A stretch of DNA of 43,170 bases from an uncultured Prevotella sp. (GTDB taxonomy: Bacteria; Bacteroidota; Bacteroidia; Bacteroidales; Bacteroidaceae): the NCBI GenBank assembly GCA_905233555.1, contig CAJODF010000023.1, positions 1 through 43,170 on the forward strand, in the 5' to 3' direction. A model generated the notes under the pieces. That model was not told where the DNA came from, made no database searches, and worked only from the letters and a program-made list of their open reading frames with translations. The position numbers and the translations under genes are program-made. Shown in pieces: positions 31,818 through 40,581 of this stretch (the first letter of the stretch is position 1; every line of letters begins with the position of its first letter).

Positions 31818-32969
31818 ATGGTTGTTATCTTCCTGTATTTCGCCCTTTTCCTTGGAGTCCACTTCTTGTCGAAGCAGTTCAAGCGTCCCGGAGCAGCCCG
31901 TCTGTTCCAACTAATCGCATGTTTTATCCTGCTCTTCGGTTTTTTCGGTTTCAGGGACATTACTGTACTGAACGACACCTCCCATTACTACGGGTTTTAT
32001 TATCAGAAAGCCCATGTTTTTAATTACAGGAACGAGCCTATCACCACATTCCATCTGCTCGATAAATTTGAGTATGGTTTTCAAGTGCTCATTCATTTCC
32101 TAGTTAAATATATCTCAAAAGAGCCGTATACCATTATCTTGTTTTCAAGTTTTGTCCTTACAATCGGAGAACTCTGGTTTATCAGTAAATATTCACACGA
32201 TATCGCCAAGGTGTGCTTTTACATGCTGATTGCCGGTTTGTTCTTCACTCATTACTGCATTATCCGTCAGGCTTTGGCTCTCATCTTATTCTATTTGGCT
32301 TTCGTCTGTTTCGAGAAGGGGAAAATACTCAAATACTATCTGCTGGCCCTATGTGCCTGTTTGTTCCATCTTTCCGCTGTCTTTCTATTATTCTTACCAA
32401 TCATTGTCAGGATAAAGCCAACGAAACGGAATGCCATAATTGCTATTGGGGTGTCTCTGCTGCTTGCCGTTTCCCTCTTTGAGGTTCTCGCACTGCTTGG
32501 TCTGAAGGATCACCCCTATTACCAAGCGGCTATTCAGAAAGAGGCTCTGTCGCTGGTGGGTCTAGCCGATTGCGCATTGATGATCTTCACATTATCTGTC
32601 TGTTTAATCGTCAGGAAGCGAAGCAATGCTCCATCTCCTTCCAGCACCTTTTTCTGGATATGCATTATAGGACTCTGTATCAGTCTGATAGCACCGGTAC
32701 TATACCCCATTGCCCGTATCAACGAGTATCTTTGGCCTCTCATTTTAATTCATTTGCTCAGATATATCGACCCTGATGCGATGAAAACACCATATACTCA
32801 ACGGATCGGGGGGATAAGAAACCTGATGAGAGTATTAGTTATTGCTGTCTTTCTTATCAAATTGATTGGCATCAACACCTTCCGTCCTGAATGGCTACAT
32901 ATTGATTCTTATCAGTTCTATGACTTCGGCAAGAAGGATCACACTTATAATCTCTACCCACAAGAATGA
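31818..32969 (+). CDS. EpsG-family polysaccharide polymerase
   Basis: This 383-residue membrane protein has about ten helices and the EpsG pattern: FGFRDITVLNDTSHYYGFY early on, EYGFQVLIHFLVKY, YCIIRQALALILFYLAF and LFHLSAVFLLFLP. EpsG-like proteins are Wzy-type polymerases of exopolysaccharide clusters (family knowledge). It is 21 bp after the Wzc-like gene and overlaps the second flippase gene by four bases. Its presence alongside the polymerase-like gene at 25132 indicates two assembly systems in one locus. Confidence 0.85.
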   Translation: MVVIFLYFALFLGVHFLSKQFKRPGAARLFQLIACFILLFGFFGFRDITVLNDTSHYYGFYYQKAHVFNYRNEPITTFHLLDKFEYGFQVLIHFLVKYISKEPYTIILFSSFVLTIGELWFISKYSHDIAKVCFYMLIAGLFFTHYCIIRQALALILFYLAFVCFEKGKILKYYLLALCACLFHLSAVFLLFLPIIVRIKPTKRNAIIAIGVSLLLAVSLFEVLALLGLKDHPYYQAAIQKEALSLVGLADCALMIFTLSVCLIVRKRSNAPSPSSTFFWICIIGLCISLIAPVLYPIARINEYLWPLILIHLLRYIDPDAMKTPYTQRIGGIRNLMRVLVIAVFLIKLIGINTFRPEWLHIDSYQFYDFGKKDHTYNLYPQE

Positions 32970-34273
32970 TCAGTTTCACAAAACTATACCAGCATTTAAG
33001 AGAATCCGACATTGCAAAACGGATGATGAGCGGTGCATTTTGGTCATTCACAGGAACGGCTCTTGGTAAGTTCTGTGTTTTCCTCACAGGTATTCTATGC
33101 GCTCGCATACTTGGTAAGGAACAATTTGGAGAATTGGGAATGGTCCGTTCCACGATCGGCATGTTTATCATCTTGGGAGCAGGAGGCATTGGGGTGACAG
33201 CAACCAGATACATTTCGTCATACAGAAGAGAGCAACCAGCACATGCTGCCTCCATTTATCGGCTCTCTACCTGTTTCTCACTGCTTCTTGGTGTGCTCGT
33301 TACAATCCTGTTATTTGCATCTTCAGGGTTTCTGGCAGAAGAAATCCTACAGTCTGCCCGACTCGCATTCCCATTAATCATCGGCTGTATGATTCTATTC
33401 TTGTCTATCCTGAACAGTTCTGAGAATGGGACTTTGGCAGGACTCGAAGACTTCAGAAGTATTGCACTCAATACATTCATTGGAAGTATCGTTGAATCTG
33501 TCTGTATGGTCATTGGTGCCTGGTTGTACCAGATAGAAGGTGCCATCGCAGGCTTCGGTATAGGAGTTCTGGCTTTATATCTCTGTAATAAACGCTCTGT
33601 CATCAAAGGCTTTCACAAATCTGGTATCCAGACAGACTTGGGACCTATCTATAAGGAAGACTGGAAACTTATCTACCAATATAGTATTCCTGCCACTTTT
33701 TCTGCTCTGTCTGTTACACCTGTCTTTTGGTTTATTCGTTCCATGCTGGTCAGGAGCAACGACTACGGAGAACTGGGAATCTTCGAGGCGGCAGACCAAT
33801 GGAAAGTCATCCTACTATTCATCCCAGGTGCCATCTGTCAGATTGTACTGCCCATCATGTCAAGTATCACTGACTCACGGACATTCCGAAAGACGCTCTT
33901 AGGAAACTTTGCTCTCATTGGCGGCATTGCCACTATTCTCGCCTTGGCATCCTGGATCCTGGCACCAGTCATCATGCCTCTCTACGGAAAGACTTTCACA
34001 GATTTCACACCCTTGGTATTTCTTGCAATCTCTACCATACCTACAGCCCTTGCCCAAATTCTGGAGATGACACTGTATAGCCGCGATAAGATGTGGACAT
34101 GCTTTGGCTTCAATATCATCTGGGGCATTGCGACAGTCGGACTCTCCTATTTGTTCCTTCGCAACAATCAGGGAGCCTCCGGCATTGCTTTGGCCATACT
34201 CCTTGCATACCTCATAAAAATGATTTGTATGGGAGTCTATCTGTTCGCTCAAGAGGAAGGAGGCCACAAATGA
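32966..34273 (+). CDS. Polysaccharide flippase (Wzx-like), module 2
   Basis: This 435-residue protein has about 12-14 hydrophobic helices and the translocase N-terminus MMSGAFWSFTGTALGKFCVFLTGILCARILGKEQFG. It presumably flips the repeat unit started by the priming enzyme in this module. It overlaps EpsG by four bases and the next GT by four bases. Sequence similarity to the module 1 flippase is weak by eye, so it is not a recent tandem duplicate. Confidence 0.88.
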   Translation: MISFTKLYQHLRESDIAKRMMSGAFWSFTGTALGKFCVFLTGILCARILGKEQFGELGMVRSTIGMFIILGAGGIGVTATRYISSYRREQPAHAASIYRLSTCFSLLLGVLVTILLFASSGFLAEEILQSARLAFPLIIGCMILFLSILNSSENGTLAGLEDFRSIALNTFIGSIVESVCMVIGAWLYQIEGAIAGFGIGVLALYLCNKRSVIKGFHKSGIQTDLGPIYKEDWKLIYQYSIPATFSALSVTPVFWFIRSMLVRSNDYGELGIFEAADQWKVILLFIPGAICQIVLPIMSSITDSRTFRKTLLGNFALIGGIATILALASWILAPVIMPLYGKTFTDFTPLVFLAISTIPTALAQILEMTLYSRDKMWTCFGFNIIWGIATVGLSYLFLRNNQGASGIALAILLAYLIKMICMGVYLFAQEEGGHK

Positions 34274-35043
34274 AGACATTCAGCATCGTTATTCCCACTT
34301 ACAACGACCTGACGTTATTACAATGCGCACTGACTTCTGTGCTGCAACAAAAAGATGCGGACTATGAGATTATCATTACAGACGATTCAACAAATAGCAA
34401 CATACAACGATATATCGAATCGTTAAGTGATGAGGATATCCACTATTACCGCCATCAACAAGGTGCCGGGGGGGCTGCCGACAACTGGAACTATGGCTTA
34501 CACAAAGCAACGGGAGAATATGTCATTCTGATGCACCATGACGAAGAAATGGTTCAAGACAACTACCTGAGACACATAAGTCAACTGATGTCCTCTGGTG
34601 TAGATCTCATCATATCACAAGTGAATGTCATCAACGAGGAACATCAGAAAAACCAGTCTTTTCTCTGCCAATGGTTGAAGTCATTTGTATGTAAGCATCC
34701 AGCAGGCCTGTTCTTGATAAATGTGATAGGCCCCTGTGCCTGTCTTACCGTACGACGCGAATATCTTCAGGACTTCAATACACACTTAAGATGGTTTGTT
34801 GACGTTGAATGGTATTATCGTATGCTCTGCGGAAAAAAGTTCATAATCGACAAGTCGCTTACCATCAGATCCCATCACGGGCACCAGGGACAAATCACGC
34901 AAAATCTCGATGTCATGGAGGTTTTTAAGTCTGACAAGTCAGAACTCTCAGACATCTATTCCACAAACAGAACCGTCAGACTGATGCTCTATCTTTACGA
35001 ACACCTTGTACTCGGAACAAAACAATTACTCAGAAAGATATGA
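34270..35043 (+). CDS. Glycosyltransferase family 2
   Basis: Starting at ATG 34270, which overlaps the flippase stop (ATGA), the 257-residue enzyme has FSIVIPTYNDLTLLQCALTSVLQQ, IITDDSTNSNI and a metal site at LMHHDEEM in place of a standard DxD. WFVDVEWYYRML near residue 178 resembles the ExxW-like region of other GT2 enzymes. Donor unknown. It overlaps the fucosyltransferase-like gene by four bases. Confidence 0.85.
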   Translation: MKTFSIVIPTYNDLTLLQCALTSVLQQKDADYEIIITDDSTNSNIQRYIESLSDEDIHYYRHQQGAGGAADNWNYGLHKATGEYVILMHHDEEMVQDNYLRHISQLMSSGVDLIISQVNVINEEHQKNQSFLCQWLKSFVCKHPAGLFLINVIGPCACLTVRREYLQDFNTHLRWFVDVEWYYRMLCGKKFIIDKSLTIRSHHGHQGQITQNLDVMEVFKSDKSELSDIYSTNRTVRLMLYLYEHLVLGTKQLLRKI

Positions 35044-35915
35044 AAATCGTGAAAGTCATAGGCGGTCTGGGCAACCAAATGTTTCAGTTTGCCCTCTACA
35101 AGGCCCTGCAGAATCGATTTCCCGAGGAAAGGATTCTGCTGGATCTACATTGTTTCAATGGCTATCACAAACATCGTGGATTTGAGATTGGACAGTTATT
35201 CCATGCAGATTATGAGGAAGCGTCACTACGCGAGGTGGCAAAAATGGCCTACCCTTACCCCAATTATCAGTGTTGGCGTTTCGGCAGCAGAATCCTCCCT
35301 AACAGGCCGACGATGCTGAAGGAGAGGCCCAACTATGCCTTTGAACCATCAGTTTTTTCGCGTAAAGGCGATACCTACTATGACGGATACTGGCAGCACG
35401 AAGAATATTTCTCGGCTATCCGTAAGGATTTGCTTCAGACATTTGTCTTTACAGGTTTTGAGGAGAATGAGAGAAATCTGGCAACCGCCCGTCTTATCAC
35501 CAGCAAGAATAGTTGTGCCATCCATATCCGTCGCGGAGACTATGTAAAAGACAAACTTTTCCGCAACATCTGTGATATCGATTATTACAAAGATGCCATA
35601 CAGTTGATGACGGAAAAGACACATCCAGAAATATTCTGTATCTTCTCCGACGACACTCATTGGTGTCACGTACACCTTTCCTCCCTGTTAGGAAAGGCAG
35701 AAACAGTTTATACAGACTGGAACACGGGTAGAAATAGTTTCTATGATATGCATCTCATGTCCCTTTGCCGCCATCAGATTATTGCAAATTCCTCCTTCTC
35801 ATGGTGGGGAGCCTGGCTGAACAGAAATGATGCGAAAGTAGTTATCGGGCCCAGAAAATGGTGGAATATCAATGGTGCGCATACGCCTATCTCAAATTCT
35901 TGGTTAATTATTTAG
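35040..35915 (+). CDS. Alpha-1,2-fucosyltransferase-like enzyme (GT11)
   Basis: This 291-residue protein has the GT11 hallmarks: VIGGLGNQMFQFALYKAL at the N-terminus, HIRRGDYV at about residues 162-169, DDTHWC and SNSSFSWWGAWLN near the C-terminus. GT11 enzymes transfer L-fucose from GDP-fucose in alpha-1,2 linkage, with HxRRGD binding the donor (family knowledge). This suggests that the module 2 polysaccharide carries fucose or a similar deoxyhexose. No GDP-fucose synthesis genes are in the window, so the donor must come from elsewhere. Confidence 0.92.
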   Translation: MKIVKVIGGLGNQMFQFALYKALQNRFPEERILLDLHCFNGYHKHRGFEIGQLFHADYEEASLREVAKMAYPYPNYQCWRFGSRILPNRPTMLKERPNYAFEPSVFSRKGDTYYDGYWQHEEYFSAIRKDLLQTFVFTGFEENERNLATARLITSKNSCAIHIRRGDYVKDKLFRNICDIDYYKDAIQLMTEKTHPEIFCIFSDDTHWCHVHLSSLLGKAETVYTDWNTGRNSFYDMHLMSLCRHQIIANSSFSWWGAWLNRNDAKVVIGPRKWWNINGAHTPISNSWLII

Positions 35916-35946
35916 CCATTTATGAACGTTTTTCATTTTTTTTGAG

Positions 35947-35954
35947 TACTTTTG
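35947..35954 (+). promoter_or_regulatory. -7 box before the last glycosyltransferase
   Basis: TACTTTTG lies 17 bases before the ATG at 35972, just after the GT11 stop codon. The last gene may thus be transcribed separately. No clear -33 element. Confidence 0.6.
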
Positions 35955-35971
35955 CACCCGAAATTAAAAAT

Positions 35972-36781
35972 ATGGAGTTTTCAGTTCTAATTCCTATATA
36001 TAAAAAGGAGGAGCCAAGGCACTTACGTGAATGCTTAGACAGCCTTTATAATCAGACACTGCCTGCGACGGAGATCATACTTGTGGAGGACGGACCGCTG
36101 ACCTCTGAATTGGATGACATCGTTGCAAAGAGTCAACAGGACCACCCAGAACTGAAGACCGTCAAATTAGCCCAAAACGGTGGAATCGGCCACGCGCTTA
36201 ACGAAGGACTGAAGCACTGCTCATACGACCTTGTGGCCCGTATGGATGCAGACGACATATGCAAGCCTGACCGTTTTGAGACCCAAGTCAGATTCCTTGT
36301 AGACCATCCCGAGTACGACATAGTCGGCTCTTGGGCAGACGAGTTTTCCGACAACATCTCTAATATTCTGTCAACTCGCAAGTTACCAGAAGACCATGAG
36401 GCAATCATTCAGTTTGGCAAGAAGCGCAACCCGATGAACCACCCCACCGTCATGTTCCGCCATCAGGCAGTCAAGGCTGCCGGTTATTATATCCATTCCC
36501 CGCAGGTGGAAGACTACGATCTATGGGTACGAATGATGCTAAGAGGTAGTCGATTCTACAATATCCAGCGTTCATTGCTTTATTTCCGAATGTCTGACGA
36601 TTTCGCGAGGCGTCGTGGCGGATGGAACTATTCCCGCCGGGAAATTCCTCTCCAATTTTCATTTTACAAGAAAGGCTACATCAGTTGGTGGCGCATGTCG
36701 CTGAACATTATTATTCGCACCATCATCCGTATGTTGCCAAGCCGCTGGAGACGAAAGATTTACCTCCGACTGCTCAGATAA
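35972..36781 (+). CDS. Glycosyltransferase family 2 (LgtD/WcaA-like)
   Basis: The start ATG 35972 (MEFSVLIPIYKKEEPRHLRECLDSL) is chosen because the upstream in-frame extension overlaps GT11 and contains a promoter box. The 269-residue enzyme has ILVEDGPLT, NGGIGHALNEGL, ARMDADDICKP (DxD) and MNHPTVMFR and VEDYDLWVRM, the usual order in beta-glycosyltransferases of this type. It ends seven bases before the end of the converging lipocalin-like gene. It may have its own promoter. Confidence 0.9.
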   Translation: MEFSVLIPIYKKEEPRHLRECLDSLYNQTLPATEIILVEDGPLTSELDDIVAKSQQDHPELKTVKLAQNGGIGHALNEGLKHCSYDLVARMDADDICKPDRFETQVRFLVDHPEYDIVGSWADEFSDNISNILSTRKLPEDHEAIIQFGKKRNPMNHPTVMFRHQAVKAAGYYIHSPQVEDYDLWVRMMLRGSRFYNIQRSLLYFRMSDDFARRRGGWNYSRREIPLQFSFYKKGYISWWRMSLNIIIRTIIRMLPSRWRRKIYLRLLR

Positions 36782-36787
36782 CAAGAT

Positions 36788-37168
36788 TCAGTATTTATCA
36801 AAGCTCCAAATCCGTCCGTCTTTGCTTAGCACAAGATGGTCTGTATTAATGCTCTCTATTTTGAGGCGGATATTATTAAATGGACTGAAACCGAAAGTAC
36901 GCTCCACGACAATGGTATCCAAGGGAAGGGCTTCGATGGAGTAGCATTGGATAAAAAGACTGTCGGCGACGTGCTGAAAATTCCCAAACACCTCACTTTC
37001 ATCAGTACTCCGCAAGAGCGTCAACGATCCGGAGAAACTGATATACTGAGTATCATGACCAACCATACGCCACTGTCCAAACAAGTCACCAGCCTCACCT
37101 CCTTCCTGACAAGAGGACAGCAGAAGAATACAAAGCAGAAGAATTAATGACTTAAAAAATCTTGCCAT
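36788..37168 (-). CDS. Small lipocalin-like lipoprotein
   Basis: The start chosen is ATG 37168 (MARFFKSLILLLCILLLSSC), giving a lipoprotein signal with Cys at residue 20 and a 126-residue product. The mature part begins with LFGQWRMVG and continues with beta-strand-like segments (SGSLTLLRS, FGNFQHVADSLFIQCY), the pattern of small lipocalin-like lipoproteins seen in Prevotella and Bacteroides. Ligand unknown. It overlaps the upstream Wzi gene by 17 bases, so the two are probably cotranscribed and may act at the outer membrane together. Confidence 0.75.
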   Translation of the reverse strand: MARFFKSLILLLCILLLSSCQEGGEAGDLFGQWRMVGHDTQYISFSGSLTLLRSTDESEVFGNFQHVADSLFIQCYSIEALPLDTIVVERTFGFSPFNNIRLKIESINTDHLVLSKDGRIWSFDKY

Positions 37169-38648
37169 GATAGCCCAATTTGAAATGAAACGTAGAACAA
37201 TCACCATAAATATTACCCTTGTCAAAAGCGTATGCCGCACTGATACGCCAGGGACCATCTACGTAGTCAGCCTGAAACAAAGCATCAAAGGAATGGTGTT
37301 TCACCGATAGTGGTGCCACATAGGTACCCCACCCCTCACGGTAGGAACCTTTAACAAGGAAAGACAGACGGTCGGTAACTTCGCCATTGACACCTAGATG
37401 CCAAGCCTTGATGCGATTGTCCGTATAAGTAGCCTTGCCGTCCTTATTATATATAGGTGAAGTAATGAGCGGGTTACCTGGTGTCATGCCATAATGGGCA
37501 AAGCAGCCGTAGATACCATGATTATAGTAATTATCGTTGCCTGTCACATAGTCTGTAATCTGGCTGCGAATAGGTTCCGGATAGTCACCACTATCCCAGT
37601 GTAGCGGTCCGCTTTGATTTGTCGTCTGAACATATTCGAACACAGCCCCACGAAGAACCTGCCGTCCATGAGCCTTGTTATTATACTGCAAACCCCAGAT
37701 GCCGTCCCAGCCATTTCCCTTACGCATGCCAGAACCGTCTTCGAAAGGATTATCAAGATAGGCCTGAACTTGATGCTGCTGACTGATGTTCCACCCTATC
37801 TGGCAGGTCATCGACCCCAAGTGATTGCCAAAGATCCAATCTTCCCAGGAATCATTCTCAAAGTAATTACTGTCACCCAAGGGTAATATCACGTCCCAAA
37901 AGGCTTTCAGCCCTGCAGACATCTTTTTCACTCTCAGTTTATCGTGATCCAGAAGATAACTGGTGCCACCAAACTGCACCGCATGCTCTATGCCAACCGT
38001 CACAAAAAACGGTTTCTCAGGATTACTACGAATATACAGATGTTTCTGATGGTACAAGGCTCCTTTCACATACGCAGAAGCGAGCCTGCCGTCAATGTAT
38101 GAAGCGTCCTCATGATAGTCGCTGTCCATAAATTTACCGTAACCAAAATCAAAGTTAATCTGGACCCACTCCTTCGTAAAGGGTACTGTCCAGAAGCCGT
38201 TGGTACCCAAGCGCACCTGGGGGATAGGCTTCGCATTGGTACCCTTTGTAAATGAGCCCGTAGAGAGTAAATTGTCACGTAATACCTGTGGTAATTCACG
38301 GCTACCGACTTCCAGATGGAATGACTTATATGACAGATTTGCATAACATTGTTGCAAATAAGCCTGATGATCGGCATGTATACTGGCAATACCATCTACT
38401 GCAGCAGATAACAGCCAATCGTCTGCTAAAGGGTGCTCTAAATGGATCGCACCACGAAAACTAGCCGTATTTGCACGCGTTCCTAATGCATGATGACGGT
38501 TGGCTGTCAGATAAAATGCAGTATAGTCGCCTGTTCCTACCGATGCCTCTGTCGTCAGGTCATAGGTCAGGTGTGTCGATAACGAATCTTGTGACCACAC
38601 CTGAACATATATTGCTACTGCCATGAAACCGATAAGAAACCTCTTCAT
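37152..38648 (-). CDS. Wzi-family capsule assembly outer-membrane protein
   Basis: This 498-residue protein has a signal peptide (about 1-19, ending VWSQ) and a predicted beta-barrel rich in aromatic and alternating residues. It matches the Bacteroidota Wzi family: YDLTTEASVGTGDYTAFYLTANRH near the start, LEVGSRELPQVL, and repeated strands ending in KLGYHGKIF. Wzi in E. coli binds group 1 capsule and holds it on the cell surface (family knowledge). Location beside the polysaccharide locus, on the opposite strand, supports a role in attaching the product. It has its own TACCTTTG promoter. Confidence 0.88.
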   Translation of the reverse strand: MKRFLIGFMAVAIYVQVWSQDSLSTHLTYDLTTEASVGTGDYTAFYLTANRHHALGTRANTASFRGAIHLEHPLADDWLLSAAVDGIASIHADHQAYLQQCYANLSYKSFHLEVGSRELPQVLRDNLLSTGSFTKGTNAKPIPQVRLGTNGFWTVPFTKEWVQINFDFGYGKFMDSDYHEDASYIDGRLASAYVKGALYHQKHLYIRSNPEKPFFVTVGIEHAVQFGGTSYLLDHDKLRVKKMSAGLKAFWDVILPLGDSNYFENDSWEDWIFGNHLGSMTCQIGWNISQQHQVQAYLDNPFEDGSGMRKGNGWDGIWGLQYNNKAHGRQVLRGAVFEYVQTTNQSGPLHWDSGDYPEPIRSQITDYVTGNDNYYNHGIYGCFAHYGMTPGNPLITSPIYNKDGKATYTDNRIKAWHLGVNGEVTDRLSFLVKGSYREGWGTYVAPLSVKHHSFDALFQADYVDGPWRISAAYAFDKGNIYGDCSTFHFKLGYHGKIF

Positions 38649-38676
38649 CTTGACTTCATTTGGTCATTACCGGTTG

Positions 38677-38684
38677 CAAAGGTA
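38677..38684 (-). promoter_or_regulatory. -7 box of the Wzi/lipocalin operon
   Basis: Read on the minus strand this is TACCTTTG, 28 bases before the wzi-like ATG. No clear -33 element. Confidence 0.7.
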
Positions 38685-38746
38685 CATCTTTTTCTCCAAA
38701 AAATAACATTTATAGGGAATTTCCCCACCCTATTTAGGGTTTTTCC

Positions 38747-38778
38747 TTTGCAAACATGCGAAAAAAGCCGTTACTTTG
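38747..38778 (+). promoter_or_regulatory. Promoter of the Arg/Ser-rich exported protein
   Basis: TTTG at 38747-38750 precedes TTACTTTG at 38771-38778 by 20 bases; the -7 box is a close variant of the consensus. The ATG is 46 bases downstream. Confidence 0.65.
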
Positions 38779-38824
38779 CACTGTGAATTAGAAAAAATGT
38801 CGAACAATTAAAATACGTACGATT

Positions 38825-39973
38825 ATGAAAAAGATGATGATGACCCTGATTGCTATGCTGACCATGACAGTTTCAGTAAATGCAATGAGTTTCGAGCAGG
38901 CCCGCAACGAGGCTTTGTTCCTGACTGATAAGATGGCCTATGAACTCAACCTCACCGACGAACAATATGAGGCTTGTTATGAGATCAACCTCGACTATCT
39001 GATGGGAGTGACAGGTCGCGCTGATGTGTTCGGCACCTATTGGGAGCGCCGTAACCTCGATTTGAGTTATATCCTGTACGACTGGCAGTGGCAGGCCTAT
39101 ATCGCAGCCACCTATTTTTATCGTCCGCTCTATTGGGAGGCTGGCTATTGGCACTTCGGCATCTATGCCCGCTACCCACACCGTGACTACTTCTACTTCG
39201 GACGTCCAGCCTTCTATGCCACCTATCGCGGTGGTCATGCCTGGCATATTCACGGTTCACACGGTTACTACTACGAGCATAGAGAGCACTTCCGCGCTCC
39301 AAGAAGGGAGCATGTCGGCATGCATGACCGCTGGGATCGTGGCGAGTTCCGCAACCATCGTAATAGTTCCACTCGTGTAACTGGTGCCCCTGACCGTGGC
39401 GGAAGAAGGGTTGAGAACAACCGTGGCGGAAGGGCTGACAACAATCGTGGAAATAGAATAGACAACAATCGCGGTAGCAGAGTTGAGAATAATCGTGGTA
39501 ACAGGGTTGAGAACAGGCAGGGTACATTCAGCGGTTCACGTAGGGAGAATACACGTCCGACAACCACGACCCCAACGGCTCCAAACCGCAATGAAAACGA
39601 CAGACCGTCGCGTGTCACCACAACTCCGAATCGCAGCGAGAACAGTACGCCGTCACGTATCAATACGACTCCAAGTCGCAGCGATAACAGCACACCGTCT
39701 CGTGTCAACTCTACCCCATCGCGTACCATCAATAGCAACAGTTCCTTCGGCGGCAGCAGGACGTCACGTCCCTCAGCCCAGAGTAGCAACGCACCACGTA
39801 GCAGCACCCGCAGCAATGCAGGTCCTTCTCGCAGCGTCAGTCCTTCCCGCAGTAGCAGTGCAAGTCCCTCCCGCAGCAGTGCCAGCCCTTCCCGTAGTAG
39901 CGGTGGAGCATCTCGCAGTAGCGGTGGAGGTTCCTCTCGCAGCGGTGGCGGACATTTCGGAGGCCGCCGGTAA
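38825..39973 (+). CDS. Exported repetitive Arg/Ser/Asn-rich protein
   Basis: This 382-residue protein has a signal peptide (MKKMMMTLIAMLTMTVSVNA). Residues about 21-165 form a folded-looking domain rich in Tyr, Trp and His (NEALFLTDKMAYELNLTDEQYEACYEINLDYL resembles the helix of Spy/CpxP-like proteins). The rest is low complexity: repeats of NNRGxR(V/I/A)(E/D) (about 190-228), then NRSENSTPSR-type repeats (about 250-310), and a Ser/Arg/Gly-rich tail (SPSRSSS, SGGGSSRSGGG). The tail is strongly basic and may bind acidic polysaccharide, nucleic acid or the cell surface (inference). No family name is certain. It is a single-gene unit. Confidence 0.75.
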   Translation: MKKMMMTLIAMLTMTVSVNAMSFEQARNEALFLTDKMAYELNLTDEQYEACYEINLDYLMGVTGRADVFGTYWERRNLDLSYILYDWQWQAYIAATYFYRPLYWEAGYWHFGIYARYPHRDYFYFGRPAFYATYRGGHAWHIHGSHGYYYEHREHFRAPRREHVGMHDRWDRGEFRNHRNSSTRVTGAPDRGGRRVENNRGGRADNNRGNRIDNNRGSRVENNRGNRVENRQGTFSGSRRENTRPTTTTPTAPNRNENDRPSRVTTTPNRSENSTPSRINTTPSRSDNSTPSRVNSTPSRTINSNSSFGGSRTSRPSAQSSNAPRSSTRSNAGPSRSVSPSRSSSASPSRSSASPSRSSGGASRSSGGGSSRSGGGHFGGRR

Positions 39974-39980
39974 TTGAGAA

Positions 39981-40487
39981 TTAGAGTTCTAGTATTCTGA
40001 CCTCAGCGTTGGTCATCCTCTGTACTTCGCTCATCTGTTTTCCATAATATACTGCCTGGATGGCTTTGTTGACAATGCCATGACCCACGGCCAGCACCTT
40101 CTTTCCTGGATAAGTCTTCTTGACAAAGGCGATGAATTCGCCGGCCCGGGAAAGAAGGTTTTCCAATGTCTCAATGTCATCTGGCCATTTCTCGCCTTTC
40201 AGTTCGGGGATATAACGTCCAGTAAATCCGCCCCAGTCACGTTCCCGTAGCAAAGGGGTCTGAACCACCTCTAAATGATGGGGCTCTGCAATAACGTTCG
40301 CTGTATCCACCGAACGTTTCAGGTCACTGGCAATGATGGCGGCAAAGTCCTCCAAAGCCATATTGTCCCTCACCTCCTCAGCCTGTCGGATACCATTCTC
40401 TGTCAGTTGGCCCTGCGTTTGTCCTTGCATAATCTGGTTGACATTATCAACCGTTTCTCCGTGTCTGACTAAGTATAATGTGGTCAT
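39981..40487 (-). CDS. Histidine phosphatase (phosphoglycerate mutase-like)
   Basis: The start ATG 40487 gives MTTLYLVRHGET; an in-frame extension upstream contains the promoter. The 168-residue protein has the catalytic RHG motif at R8-H9-G10, ENGIRQAEEV, ASDLKRSVDTA (second Arg), a central acidic residue in LRERDWG, and the second His in AVGHG. It is of the short histidine phosphatase type (CobC/GpmB-like), whose substrates range from alpha-ribazole phosphate to phosphosugars; the true substrate is not evident. It ends eight bases after the convergent repetitive-protein gene. Confidence 0.9.
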   Translation of the reverse strand: MTTLYLVRHGETVDNVNQIMQGQTQGQLTENGIRQAEEVRDNMALEDFAAIIASDLKRSVDTANVIAEPHHLEVVQTPLLRERDWGGFTGRYIPELKGEKWPDDIETLENLLSRAGEFIAFVKKTYPGKKVLAVGHGIVNKAIQAVYYGKQMSEVQRMTNAEVRILEL

Positions 40488-40505
40488 ATTTGCATATTTT
40501 TGCTG

Positions 40506-40513
40506 CAAAAATA
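40506..40513 (-). promoter_or_regulatory. -7 box of the histidine phosphatase gene
   Basis: Read on the minus strand this is TATTTTTG, 18 bases before the ATG at 40487. It lies back to back with the DUF308 gene promoter. Confidence 0.55.
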
Positions 40514-40521
40514 GCAATTTA

Positions 40522-40553
40522 TTTGCGAATATCACGTTATTTTACTAAATTTG
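40522..40553 (+). promoter_or_regulatory. DUF308 gene promoter
   Basis: TTTG at 40522-40525 is followed after 20 bases by TAAATTTG at 40546-40553, 28 bases before the ATG. Confidence 0.8.
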
Positions 40554-40581
40554 CACCATTAAACTTGAAAACTTTAACGAT

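Noticed and set aside
32966..34273. Second flippase as a tandem duplicate of the first
   Set aside because: The two proteins share only general family features by eye and differ in length and N-terminal sequence.
39271..39816. Open frame (181 codons) antisense to the repetitive exported protein
   Set aside because: It arises from the repetitive DNA; the Leu/Val/Arg repeats mirror the sense-strand repeats, and there is no promoter.
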